Source of the DNA: Zeugodacus cucurbitae
Lineage: Eukaryota > Arthropoda > Insecta > Diptera > Tephritidae
NCBI RefSeq assembly: GCF_028554725.1
Contig: NC_071670.1
Coordinates: 50,953,501-51,017,500, forward strand
DNA length: 64,000 bases
Direction: 5' to 3'
The notes under the pieces are model-generated. The model saw nothing but the letters and a program-made list of their open reading frames with translations. It made no database searches and had not been told where the DNA came from. Below are positions 47,379 to 58,815 of this stretch, one piece after another; position 1 is the stretch's first letter; the number at the start of each line of letters is the position of its first letter. The position numbers and the translations under genes were made by a program.

Positions 47379-49196
47379 TATGTCAATTATTTTCAAAATA
47401 TTTTCAAAATCAATAAGAAAGTAAATATATCCATACTAGGTATTTTTCAAGAAATTTCGTGACATTAAATAATATTACTCATACCAAAAACTGTATGTTA
47501 CTGTTATTTTATTAAATAAAAACTTTATTTATAAAAAGTCTTTTATCTAAAATTTTTTATTATTATTTTTTTTATTTTAATTTTTAATTTTAATTTTCTT
47601 TTCATTGTTTTAATATTTTATTTTTTTTTTTTTTTTGCAAACTTTAAAAATTAATATTTTTCCAAACCACATTTTGAGCCATTTGCAGTGCATTTTTTTG
47701 CGATTTTCATTCCCCACAACTTTATCGACATTAAATGTCAACCCGCTCATCTGCTCGCACTTAACATGATTTTTATCGCTCCACTTAAAGGACTCGTTTC
47801 ATGTTCAATTCATATGCACGTTCCAGTTCATATTCATGCGCAAAATTTCTACTGCTTCGATAAAGGCAAAACAGCTCAAGTGTGTCACAGCGAACGAGCG
47901 AGCATACACCTTCCAACATTCATACAAACCTACACCTACATTACGAGAGACATATGTGTGTTTACTTCTCAATACATATGCTCCGAGTATTTTGTTTACT
48001 TGTGCCAACACCCGAAACACACAGCAGCACTTAGACAACACCAGCCACACCCACCCACAAGCTAACCCCTTCGCTACACCCACTCCACACTCATTCGCTA
48101 GCAAACACTTCTTATGCCAAAGCACACACACCGGCGCATTCTTACTTACTTCCTTTCATGTCGTGGTTTTGTCAATCGTTTCTGCTCGTTTGTTTCTTGT
48201 AATCCTTTCGCTTTTTGCTGTTGTTGTTTTTGCTTTTGCATTTCCTTTAGGTGGTGAGTACTTAAATTTTTTATTGCATACTTTAGTGCCGTTTTAGCAG
48301 TTATGAAAACCGATAAGATCTTTATCATAAGACACAGCAAAAAATAAAAATAAAATTAAAAAATGAAATAGAAATAAAAAAAATAAAAACAACAAAAACA
48401 AATAAAATGTTTTTACAGTCGCCTGTCAGTCATGTGTTCTTGAGTGGTCTTTAGCAACATATTCTTATGTTCTTATTCACCTTTTCATATTTCATGATTT
48501 TGACAAACGATTTCGGGCTTTCTTCGCGTTGACAGCATGAAATTAAACTTTTATAACGGTTTTGCTTTTTGCTTCCTGCCAGGCAGCCAGGCAGGCAGGC
48601 CTGTCACATAAAATGGCATGTACTTAATGTTGTCACTTTGTGTTTATTTGAGTTATGTTTGCTCTATGCCGGTGTTGCGGCGGGTAAGGGTTCTTGTCAG
48701 AAAGGTCCTTTCGTTTTTTGTGGGATTTTCATAGCTTCTTTTCATCACTCATCAAATGTCGGAAGCTTATTTTTCTTATTCCCTGTCCAATGCCATTTGT
48801 CAGCATACTTTTGTGTCAGTATGTGCTTGTGTTTTTGTATTGAAAGTGTTTTGCGTGAAAATTAAATATTTATTTTATTCCGCATTTACAATTCAATTCT
48901 TCGAGCTTATTATCCACATTTTAAACACAACATGTGCTGCCAATGAATTCGTATATTAAAATTGGACCTTTTTGTTTTGGATTATTTGGAATTTTTATTG
49001 AAGAGTAAGCGTTTGTAATATAAGGAATTTTATCGTAGAATATGTAAGCCTTTGAAATTAGTAAGGATAGGTTCGAAAAATTCATATTTATTTCTGTTTG
49101 TAAAGGTATTTATGATACAACTAAGCTCCTCGATAATTTAAAAAACGTATCCTCCTCATCAGAAGCAAATAATAATTGATTTTAAAATATATACTA
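47379..49196. other. unique non-coding sequence
   Basis: 47540-47650 is T-rich low complexity. 47690-48300 is the least AT-rich part, with CACACC-type tracts and open frames on both strands (47688-48065 +, 47805-48131 -, 47836-48297 +) that overlap and look like shadows. A CAGGCAGGCAGGCCTG run is near 48588. No gene recognised. Confidence 0.4.
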
Positions 49197-49863
49197 TGCC
49201 CAAAAAATAAGGTGACATTTGAATTTAAACTTCGCGCGTCGAAGTATTTGGAGAATTATTTTTTTTTTTAGGTTGTACTACCAACAGTCAGTCAGTCATA
49301 TATATGTCAAATTTCATGTCAAAATATTCATTAGAGTTTGAGATAGGTGTCGTTTTGTGAGCTTCTAAAAGTGAGTTTTTCATTTTTGCGATAAATTTTG
49401 CATTAAATTTTGTTTACGGAATCAATTTTCTGCTGCGGATACGTTGAGGATGGTGCTGAAAGCCTTTGGTGATTAGGCTATGTCTAAAATAAATGTTTAC
49501 AAGTGGTATAGTGAGTTCCAAGCCGGCCGTGAACGGGTCGAAGATGAAGAGCGTCCAGGGCGACCATCAACCTCAGCCGACGAAGCTCACGTATTCACCT
49601 GATCTGGCGCCGTGCGACTTCTGGCTGTTCACCAAGCTCACGGGGACACCGTTTTTATACGATAGAGGAGATTCAAGCCGCAGCGAAGACGGAACTGAAG
49701 GCCATCCCGTAAAGTGACTACAACCAGTGTTTCGAAGATTGGAAAATCCGTTGGCATAAGTGCATTGCAACGGACGGGATTACTTTGAAGGGGATGAAAT
49801 TGATTTGGAAGAATAAATAAAGAATTTTCAAAATAAATACAATGTCACCTTATTTTTTGGACA
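49197..49863 (+). mobile_element. second mariner, internally deleted
   Basis: The left end TGCCCAAAAAATAAGGTGAC is inverted at 49863 as GTCACCTTATTTTTTGGACA, one mismatch in 20. TA precedes the left end; the right TA is no longer there. Its termini differ completely from those of the 40067 element, so the two mariners belong to different subfamilies. At 667 bp about half the element is gone. Confidence 0.85.
49387..49818 (+). pseudogene. mariner transposase remnants, catalytic centre deleted
   Basis: From 49387 one frame reads FCIKFCLRNQFSAADTLRMV, then KAFGD, a stop, and KINVYKWYSEFQAGRERVED with the GRPSTS linker. This is the N-terminal HTH region. It is joined directly to TYSPDLAPCDFWLF, which holds the third catalytic aspartate. 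Then, in another frame, come FDTIEEIQAAAKTELKAIP and a C-terminal WHKCIATDG-like end. About 200 residues, with the first two catalytic aspartates, are missing. YSPDLAPCDF-type mariners differ from the D34D copy at 40067 in terminus and C-terminus. Confidence 0.85.
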
Positions 49864-50914
49864 CCGAGCCCAAGGTTTAAACTGAAAAACATTAACGTTC
49901 ATATGTATGCTCTATTCCAAATTATTATTATTATTATTGCTATAAAGTGTTATTATTATAAAGCCCTCTTCTGCATATAAAGTCTTTAACTGGAATCGGT
50001 TAGGATCGGTTAAAGGACTAATTTAAGTCATTCCACTTGGACAGCTAAAATCGCCAGACTTTTGTGATGTCTCAAACATCTAATATGGAACCTCAAGAGT
50101 CTACAAAGCACTTTCAGTCTGTTACAAAGTCTAAAGTTATGAAATAAGTGATTAATAAAATAAATTGAACGACGAACTGAACGGATATGGTAGCAGTTTC
50201 TTAATGCCAAAGGACAAATCAGATATATTCAAATTTCTTGATAGATTTATCTAAAAGTACTAACTAAGTATTTTTTTTTTATTTTATGGTCATATGAAAA
50301 TATATAATCTTTGCTAGTCAACAAAATAAAAATAATTATAGTGAATGTGATTGATAAATTTAAAAAAATAAGCAAGCAAAAATTATGCTTCATAAATTCC
50401 TACTTTAATATTTTTGAAAACATTTCTGAGCTCGGTCTTCCCCAGTTATCTAAAGATTGGGTTAGAAAACCAAATCAGCCAAGCGCAATTTTTTCAAAAA
50501 ATTGGACGTAAAGATTCAGATCTCTTCAGAATATTTTGGAAAATAATAAAAGTATTGCCTACTTTTAGGGTTAGTCAAAAATGTTATCGGATATGACCAC
50601 TTAAACAATAGGTTTTTGGAATAAAAAATCATTTTATCGTTATAATAAAGCGATGATTTATTAACCACTTCAACGCAACAAAATTTTTCTAAAAAAATTA
50701 GAGCATGTTCTTAGTTTTCCAGGTTAGTACCAAATTAACTTTATTTTTTTCTTGGGGATGCCAGGAAACGATTTTTAATTTTTTTTTATTTATTAATGGG
50801 AATCATTAGAGTATAATCTGTAAATTATTTAATGATTACTTCCATCTACCTATCACTAATTCCATTGTACTATATATTCAGAAACATTTTTCATTTCATA
50901 CAACAATAGATAAA
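49864..50914. other. unique AT-rich sequence
   Basis: (ATT)n at about 49921-49940. No gene or repeat boundary otherwise. Confidence 0.4.
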
Positions 50915-51042
50915 TGTGACGTGGTCTACGGAAAGGGGGCTAAGGTGTCAAAAAATCAAAGATGAGATGCTTTTTCACGTGATAAAATCCAAAAAAAAAC
51001 CAGTTTTCGCACGTTAGCTCCCTTTTCGTAGACCAGGTCACA
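50915..51042. mobile_element. 128-bp MITE with ~31-bp TIRs
   Basis: TGTGACGTGGTCTACGGAAA at 50915 and onward, through a GGGGGCTAA segment, is inverted at 51042 with about four differences over 31 bp. Only ~65 bp lie between the arms. No coding capacity. The superfamily is unclear because target duplications are not resolved; short A/T bases flank both ends. Confidence 0.75.
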
Positions 51043-53302
51043 AATACTGAGTTTTTTTAGATAACGTTAATATCCTCTAGATATAGCTTAAAATAGAATG
51101 GAGTTGTTCTTTTATTAATTATCCCCGCTTTTCATGCATTTCTTGCGTATCTTTCTTGAAGTAAGTAAAAAACATATGCAGACAAGGTTCTACGAACTTT
51201 GCAGATTCTTAAATCTGTGCATCCGTTCAATCATTGTGGTATCACTGTCTTTTCTAGTATAAGTGAGTACCTTCGTATTGGAATCAATCATTGAAGCAAA
51301 CCTGATTTATCCTAAAGTAAGCCTAATTAGAGGCTACACATTCCTTAAACATGTTAAAAAGATAATGTCTTTATTCAGTTAAAACAAATATGAATATCAA
51401 ACTAGAATACTTATTTCATCCTTACATAATTTACTTTATGAGGTAAATTAGAAGAAACCTATTTCAGTTGAATAGCTGCACTAAATCAGAAAGTCGAAGG
51501 AATTGAAACTACAAAACAAAAATGGCGCTTAACCTTTTCGTGCCTATAGGTAATATTGTACTTACCGGCTTCTAATTCTCGTTATTTAATATTTTTGACC
51601 AGCTGTTTTTTTTTTCAATTGTGTAGACTTATGTATTGTGCTAGCTTACAGTTACTTTTTCTGATTTGTATGAGCTGTGCACGTGTTCATTCAGTAAGTG
51701 TTCTCCGCAGGGAGAAATTGGCAAAAATCGTTTCGCGAAAAAAGTTATACAAAAGTTGTTATACAAAAATCGTTCAAAAACATAAAAATAATTGTTTTAT
51801 TTTAAAACAAAGTGAACTATATAAATAAGTAAAGATAAGAGAGTTATTTAAAAAAAAAGTTCATGAGAAAAGTGTTTAGTTTATTTATAATAATTTAATT
51901 TGTGCCTATAAGCAACATTCTGTAACTAATATACCAGGATACATAGGACTTTGAAATTTTTAGCACTTCATATTTGAGTTAAGACTAATATATATCTGTC
52001 CTAAAAAAATGTTAGCTCCGCCCATTTTAATTCGGCCATGAGAGGGTTTAACAGTGACTAGAGTTTAATAAACTAAATATTAATCTAAGATTTATTTACA
52101 GTATCCTCCAAATTAGCTCTATGTTTTTTTTTAAGCTTAAATATTTTGAAGATTAAAATGTTTCGATAAGGAAAGAAATAAAAATTATAATTCTTATTTT
52201 TTTAAATATAAATATAATAAAAGTAATCATTCATATTTCTATGAAGTCTGCATAGCCATCAGCCCATCAGCGAAGTCACCAAGTTAAATATATGAAATAT
52301 ACATACAAATATCCAGCGAAAGCATCAGTATCCCACGTGCAAATGTTGATAATATTGAGATGAAAAGCTCAAAATATCAAAGGTATTGCTCTTAGAAGAA
52401 ATTAAGCTGAAAATACTATTTTCTTTTTCATTTCTTTTAAAGTGAATTTTCTTGTAAATATACTTGTAGTTTAATAGTTTCTGCTCTTCCCACCTTAAAA
52501 TTGCACATCAAAGATCAGTAAATTTTCAAGGCATACATTTTCACAAAATTTCATTTTCAATCATCACAAAATTCAACTGTTATCAGCACGAGAAATACCA
52601 CATTTACATTACACTACACAAACACACACACACATGCAACCGCATGCCAGCAGTTTAACGGTTTTGCTTGCAATACACAGTTATGTACCAACGCCAACTG
52701 CCAGGCATTCCACAGCAGCACACTTTCACTTTCACTTTCCATTTTCATTTTCATTTGTTTGTGCATTACACGTACACCCACAATAATTCAATTGGAATGC
52801 CTTCACTGCCAGACAATGCGTACAACTTTTCACTCTGTTTACATAGCATACCTGCAGGCGTTGCACGTACACAACACTACGCTTACACTCACTAACTTTT
52901 AAAGGCTTTAAGTTGCCGATAGGAAAGCCAACAACAACAAAAAGTAGTAAGTTTGTAAGTGAAGTTAAAGCGGAAATTGTAATTTACAGCAACTAGTATA
53001 TATGGTAGAGCACAGTGCGAAGAGATAAAGAAGTATGTTTGTTTGTATGTATGTGTATTAGTATTGCAAAATAAAATACCACAAACACAAAATAATGCTG
53101 CAAAAAAGGCGAGCGTATGCCTAAAAGTAGCACACAGCCAAGTGCTGGCAGCTGACTTCAGCTGACGCGGCAGCCTAGCCCAATTTTTGACACAAGCGCC
53201 GAGCACATTAGGCTTTTATGGGTGATTGTGGGTACTTCAAAAGGGAAAAATATGCATTTAAACTCACACTAAAAATATTTTTAAACATATTTGCTGCAAC
53301 TA
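51043..53302. other. unique non-coding sequence
   Basis: AT-rich to about 52500, then less AT-rich. A TTTCACTTTCACTTTCCATTT run is at about 52723-52757. The 19-bp motif occurs at 52844-52862 (TAGCATACCTGCAGGCGTT), and a reverse partial TATGCCTAAAAGTAGCAC at about 53116. Open frames 51556-51828 (+) and 52892-53206 (-) show no domain. Confidence 0.4.
52844..52862 (+). other. copy of the dispersed 19-bp motif
   Basis: TAGCATACCTGCAGGCGTT retains the GCATAC and AGGCG halves. It lies ~480 bp from the tandem array at 53303, which carries the inverted motif. Confidence 0.5.
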
Positions 53303-53865
53303 AACTACTCACTTGCTTGAAATTTAACGTTTCAGCAGTTTGAACGCCTAAAAGTATGCAACGCTTTAAGTTATTTTCCAATATTTTCACGCGCTGAGCT
53401 TATTTTCTGCATTGTTTTGCAATTAATTTTGCATATTTTTACATTTACAACACTGAATAGCTTGAAATTTAACGTTTCAGCAGTTTCAACGCATAAAAGT
53501 ATGCAACGCTTTTAGTTATTTTCCACTATTCTCTCATTTTTACATTGTTTTGCAATTATTTATGCATATTTCTGCTGTAACACTTCTCACTTGCTGGAAA
53601 TTTTACGTTTCAACAGTTCAAACGCCTGAAAGTATGCAACACTTTCAGTAATTTTGGACTATTTTCTTGTATTAAAAGTAATTTTTCCATTATTTTGCAT
53701 ATTTCTGTATTTAAACTACTCACTTGCTGGAAATTTAACGTTTCAGCAGTTTCAACGCCCAAAAGTATGCAACACTTTCAGTAATTTTGGACTATTTTCT
53801 TGTATTAAAAGTAATTTTTCCATTATTTTGCAATTATTTTCACATATTTTTGCTTTTCTTTAAAT
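53303..53865. repeat. tandem array, four ~133-145 bp units each holding the inverted 19-bp motif
   Basis: GAAATTTAACGTTTCAGCAG-like starts occur at 53319, 53464, 53597 and 53730. Each is followed by AACGCCTAAAAGTATGCAA or a close variant (53343, 53488, 53621, 53754), the reverse complement of TTGCATACTTTTAGGCGTT. Units 3 and 4 are nearly identical, including TTTTGGACTATTTTCTTG, so the array has been homogenised recently. Matching open frames at 53654 and 53787 are repeats of this DNA, not genes. Confidence 0.85.
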
Positions 53866-56311
53866 TTTGCATGCATTTATTACACGACCGTTCCGCATTT
53901 TTCAACACGCGCACACACAAACACACTCACACTATCGCATTACCGACGGTCGCTACGTCACGCTCAATGTGTGTGCTTACCGGGCAACAGTTCAAATGAA
54001 ACTAGTTGCGACACGTCTGCTGGCGACGCGATTGCTCGTCACTTCGTTGCCGCCGTCGTCGTCGTCGTCGTTGTCGTGCATGCACATGCCAGCCAGTAGC
54101 CGAAGTGTTCGCACCACTGGATGCTGACCGTATTCGCTTGCTAGCTGCCAATTGACGGCATTACGTCTGTGCTGCTGCTGCTGCTGCATAACATTAGGCG
54201 CGCGCCTCAAGTATGGCACGACACGACAATGGCTTACACCAAAGTATACCCATTTCGAACGCATGTAACGCATGAGAATTTCGAAGAATTGAATTTCGAA
54301 AGCCAACAAAAAAGCATCAAAACAAAACAAATTGAGCAACTGTGGCACTATTGTAGGCGAATGATCAGCTTGAACAGCTGAAATGCCATGTAATGAAATG
54401 TGCCAAAAGTTTCGAAGTGCGAATGTTCGAAAAAATACTCGCATATTTGTAAGAGTGTTTGACCGCTTCTAAATCCTAAAAACCGTCAGTCTGTTATACA
54501 CAAAGCGTTGTAAGGTGCAGCACTTGCTCGTTTTCGCTTCGTTGCCGGCGCTCGTACTTCGAAAGTGTGCCAAATGAGCTTCGGCTGCGAACTCCGAAAG
54601 TGTGCTCTCACGAAAATTAAGAGCAGCCACGCTCTCTGCAAAATATTTTCAACTCTTTCGAGCGAGAAGGCTTTGCAGACAACTGTCTATCGAAGCTTTC
54701 GCCTAAAAGCTCTTGCGCCGACGTGAAAGCTTTACCAGTTCGTTAGGCAAATATTTTTGGCGCAGCACAGCGTGACTGTTAGTCTACAAACACATTTTCA
54801 TAGCAGAGTTTTGTGTGCGCTTTGCCTTTTAACCTAAGCGCCGTAATGTATGCTAAGCATTTATGCGGCAGCTGGTTTGTAGGCAAATGGAAAAAAAATG
54901 CGAGAAAAAACTTTTGCATGCACAAGCATAGACGCGAACACATACAAAGAGACTCTTACAAATACTCTCACATAAATATATATAAATATATGAGAGAACA
55001 CATCTCTCCTCCAGTAGTCTTGTGCACTGTGTCACATGTAGCCACTTATAAACGCTCAAACATTTGCATTTGCATAGAAATATTTGTCCACAGCCACTCA
55101 GCGTTTTGGTTCCGGGAATGCTTTGCTTGGCTTGCTTGTTTTTGTTGTCATTGTGTCTGCTTTAGCATGGCGTATGATTTGTATTGTTACAAGTGTTTGT
55201 TTGTGTTTGTGCGTAAGCGGAATTTCGAAAGCGACATATTTTTGCATGCCACGTGAATTTGAACCAAGTAACATACAAACATAAATTCAGAAATATGCCA
55301 GCGATATGCAAAAATCTCCATACAGAAATGATGCATTGAGAAGTTGAAGCATAAATGTGCTTTAGAGGATTTGAAATTTAACTGAAACAATTTAATGAAA
55401 TATTGAAATTTCGAGCTCAGTTTTTTGTACTTTAAATATTGGAACTTAGAATCACAAATATTATGTTTAAATATAATATTTAATTAAACCTGATCGAGAT
55501 CGTTCACAAATCAGTCTCAGTTTTGGTAAATAAAATACTTGGAATAAAACTTTGCCTACAATCAGGCTGAGTCATAATTAAAATTTTACATTTTAGCTGA
55601 GACGCATACTCAGCAATTTTTTCTACACTTTCCAATATCTTCAAGCCATAAATATAGGTTTTAATTTAACAATAAAATTATAGATTTTCGGAACAGCGGG
55701 AATTGAAATTTCTTATCAGGTCAATTGTGTTATGTGATAAGATCGATGTGGAAATTTTGAATTCGTATTGCATATAAGAAACTGAACTCAATTATTTTTT
55801 ATTGTTAATTTGTATGGCTTAACAGGGAAGATCTTGGATAACTCTTGGTCAAGGTAATAATTACAAATTTCTAGTTATTAATTCTTCGGATTTTATTGAC
55901 ATCTTTTTTAAGCTCAACATCTTTTCAATAGCACAAATTGTATGGTATGCAACCAGAAATACTTCGGTCAAATCGGAAGTACAAAGTTTAGAATTTAGTT
56001 ATCGAATAACGTATTTCGAAGCACTAAATAGGCTAAAAGTTTCTATATTGCTCTTAACCTATATTCAATTATTTTCATAAGGGCCTTGATTTAAAAACTC
56101 GCAGGTTTATGTTCTTGAAATATTTTAGTGACAGGTATGAATATGACCATGTTTTCATTTACATTTTAGGACATTACTAGAAGAAAGTTTCACACGGTTT
56201 TAAGTGCCTCAAATTATATTATTTTTAAAGAAAATGAAATAATTTCGTGGATTAATGGAAATAAAATACGTTTTAGTAGTTTTCTGAACTAACTCAAGCT
56301 ATATAACGAGT
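53866..56311. other. unique sequence, GC-richer and codon-repeat-bearing to 54750, then AT-rich
   Basis: Holds (GTC)n at 54049-54076 and (CTG)n at 54170-54187. A minus-strand frame (53992-54444, 150 codons) reads these as short Q and D runs, as in many fly regulatory proteins, but no domain is seen and a + frame is open over the same DNA. CATAACATTAGGCGCG at about 54188 is a loose match to the 19-bp motif. 54480-54780 has many TCGAAAG/CGAAAGC words. 54813-55256 is open without a domain. The rest is empty. Confidence 0.4.
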
Positions 56312-57518
56312 GTTTTTATACTCTCGCAACAAATGTTGCTAAAGAGAGTATTATAGTTTTGTTCACATAACGGTTGTTTGTAACACCCAAAACTAAACGA
56401 GTTAGATATAGGGTTATATATACCAAAGTGATCAGGGTGAAGAGTGGAGTTCAAATCCGAATGTCTGTCTGTCCGTCCGTCCGTCTGTGCAAGCTGTAAC
56501 TTGAGTAAAAATTAAGATATCTTGATGAAACTTGGCACACTTATTTCTTGGCACCATAGGAAGGTTGCTTTCGAAAATGAGCAAAATCGGACCACTGCCA
56601 CGCCCACAAAATGGCGAAAACCGAAAACACATAAAGTGCCATAACTAAGCCATAAATGAAGCTATGGAAATAAAATTTGATATAAAGGATCGCACTAAGA
56701 AAAGGCATATTTGGATGCAATTTTTTTGGGGAAGTGGGCGTGGCCCCGCCCCCTACTAAGTTTTTTGTACATATCTCGCAAGCCAATAGAGCTATATAAA
56801 CCAAACTTTCTGCAGTCGTTTTTTTAGCCACTTCCTAATACATTCCAAAAATGAAAGAAATCGGATCATAACCACGCCCACCTCCCATACAAAAGTTAGG
56901 TTGAAAATTACAAAAAGTGGGTTAACTCACTAGCGAAAAACGTCAGAAACACTAAATTTCACATAAGAAATGGCAGATGAAAGCTGCACTCAGATTTTTT
57001 TTACAAAATGGAAAATAGGCGTGGCGTCGCCCACTTATGGGTCAAAAACCATATCTCAGGAACTACTTGACAGATTTCAATGAAACTTGATTTGTAATAG
57101 TTTCCTTTCATCTCAATGATATGTTGTGAAAATAGGCCAAATCGCTTCACAAGCACGCCTACTTCCTATATACCAGGACTTTGAAGACAATCTGAATCGT
57201 TTACTTTACAATATATAAAGTAAGCACTAGTGAAGATATCGGTGCAGAACTTTGCACAAATACTATGTTAATAGTGTGGCAGCCCCATTCTAAAAATCGC
57301 CGAAACCGCACCATAGGTTTTTAAGGCCCCATATATCGAACACGAGGACCTCGGTGCTTCTAACCTAATATTATGGTTTCCAACTTTCAATGGACTTTAT
57401 ACAATATATATGACGAATATTGCGTATTATATAGTATAAATAAAGTTAAATAAATAAATTGCGAGAGTATAAAATGTTCGGTTACACCCGAACTTGGCCC
57501 TTCCTTACTTGTTTTGTT
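56312..57518 (-). mobile_element. TATACTCTCGCAA-family repeat, longest copy (~1.2 kb)
   Basis: The left end TTTTTATACTCTCGCAACAA and the right end TTGCGAGAGTATAAAATG, then TTCGGTTACACCCGAA and CTTCCTTACTTGTTTT, form imperfect inverted ends. Inside are a TCTGTCTGTCCGTCCGTCCG block (56463), several CCACGCCCAC / GTGGGCGTGG words and GATATCTTGATGAAACTTGG. Repeats with this phrasing are common in higher flies (general knowledge). No ORF survives; frames at 56432-56831 are featureless. Confidence 0.75.
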
Positions 57519-57701
57519 TTAAATGTGTGGTTTTCAAGGACAATATTTTTTTCGGAGTTGGTCTTTTCGACAGCTGTATGTAAACGCTTTTTAGTTTTCC
57601 ATTTCATAACTCTGCACAACACTTGGGTGGGTATTGGATCAAACTAACCTCTTTCGTGAGATTGAGTTAGAAATAAAAAAAGAGTCTTATTCAATTTCCA
57701 T
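57519..57701. other. unique sequence between two elements
   Basis: No feature seen. Confidence 0.4.
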
Positions 57702-57858
57702 AGTTAGCCTGCAAAATCGAAATATTTGACAGACATGTTTTGTATACCATTGAATCGAGATAAAAATGTAGATTATATTCATATTTTGGATTTTTTAGTA
57801 ATTATAATTATTTTTATAAGTTCTTCGAATCAAAATATTTCGATTTTGGAGGCTAACT
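57702..57858. mobile_element. 157-bp inverted-repeat element (MITE or foldback)
   Basis: AGTTAGCCTGCAAAATCGAA plus ATATTTGA (57702-57729) is inverted at 57830-57858 with one substitution and one inserted base. The middle is AT-rich, and its open frame (57726-57911) is compositional. No second copy in the window. Confidence 0.65.
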
Positions 57859-58535
57859 TTGAAAATCGGAAAAAACAATTTTTTTTTTACTTACTCAATC
57901 TCCTGGAATAATTTATTTTGCCCCAATATCCAGAAAGAAGTCGATTGTGTCGTATATTGTAATGCACAGACTTACTCCGGAACAAGATTTATTGCTGGCA
58001 TATGGCCGCAATTGTTAAAAAAGAGGTACAAAATTGGGCTTCTTGGCCGAAATCATTTGTAAAACCTAATAACAATTTATCTTTACAATACACTACAATG
58101 AGGCCCTATGTTCCACCTAGGAACTCTGGGAAAATAAATATTTATATATCTTTACAACACAGCTAAATTCTTGCCCATAACATCAAATTATATGCGTTTT
58201 AATCACATGTATAAAACAACACCATTTATATGCATATCCGACAACATTACATTCAGAGAAGATTCTAAAGGGGCTATTACGGAAGAAGACATGCAAAATT
58301 CTCAAAATGGCTTTGTATGACCATGAAATTAAGTTGATCAAGTAGCTGACACTGTCAAAATATTAAGGAAACATCTTGAGTATACTCGTATTATGAATGA
58401 ATATTTAGGTATACGAAGGATCTTAGAAAAATTAATGTCACACAAGTTCAGCCGAAGCACCTTGTTCAAAATCAATAAAGAAATTGTAAAATTTTTTGGT
58501 TTTGCTTCCAAATCTACCGTATCTTTGACACTGCC
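57859..58535. other. unique sequence
   Basis: The 57859-58062 and 58393-58629 (+) frames have fairly protein-like composition but no family I recognise; the second runs into the repeat that follows. Possible eroded TE coding scrap. Confidence 0.3.
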
Positions 58536-58815
58536 CTCAGCAGAGAGTATAATTTTTTGTTCACACAACGGTTCGTTGTATGTCTTAAAACTAAAAGAGT
58601 TAGATATATATATCAAAATAATTAGGTGACACTATGGCGTGGCTCCGCCCACTTATGGGTCAAAAACTACATCTCCGAAACTACTCGACCAATTTCAATG
58701 AGATTCAGTTCATAATATTTTCCTGTCTTTCCAATGATATGTTATGAAAATAGGCCAAATCGTTTCACAACCACGGCTACTTTCCAAATACCATAATTTT
58801 GAAGTCAAGCTTTCG
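58536..58815 (-). mobile_element. TATACTCTCGCAA-family repeat, short deleted copy
   Basis: GAGAGTATAATTTTTTGTTC then ACAACGGTTCGTTGTA matches the left part of 56312-57518, and it jumps at about 58625 to GGCGTGGCTCCGCCCACTTA and GGCCAAATCGTTTCAC, matching about 57015-57180 of that copy. Same orientation. The TTCGG-hairpin end is missing. Confidence 0.65.

Noticed and set aside
47688..48297. Overlapping open frames of 108-153 codons
   Set aside because: Open on both strands because of CACACC-type low complexity; no family recognised.
54813..55256. 147-codon + open frame
   Set aside because: Composition follows the local CATA/TGT tracts, no domain, and several other frames are open over the same DNA.
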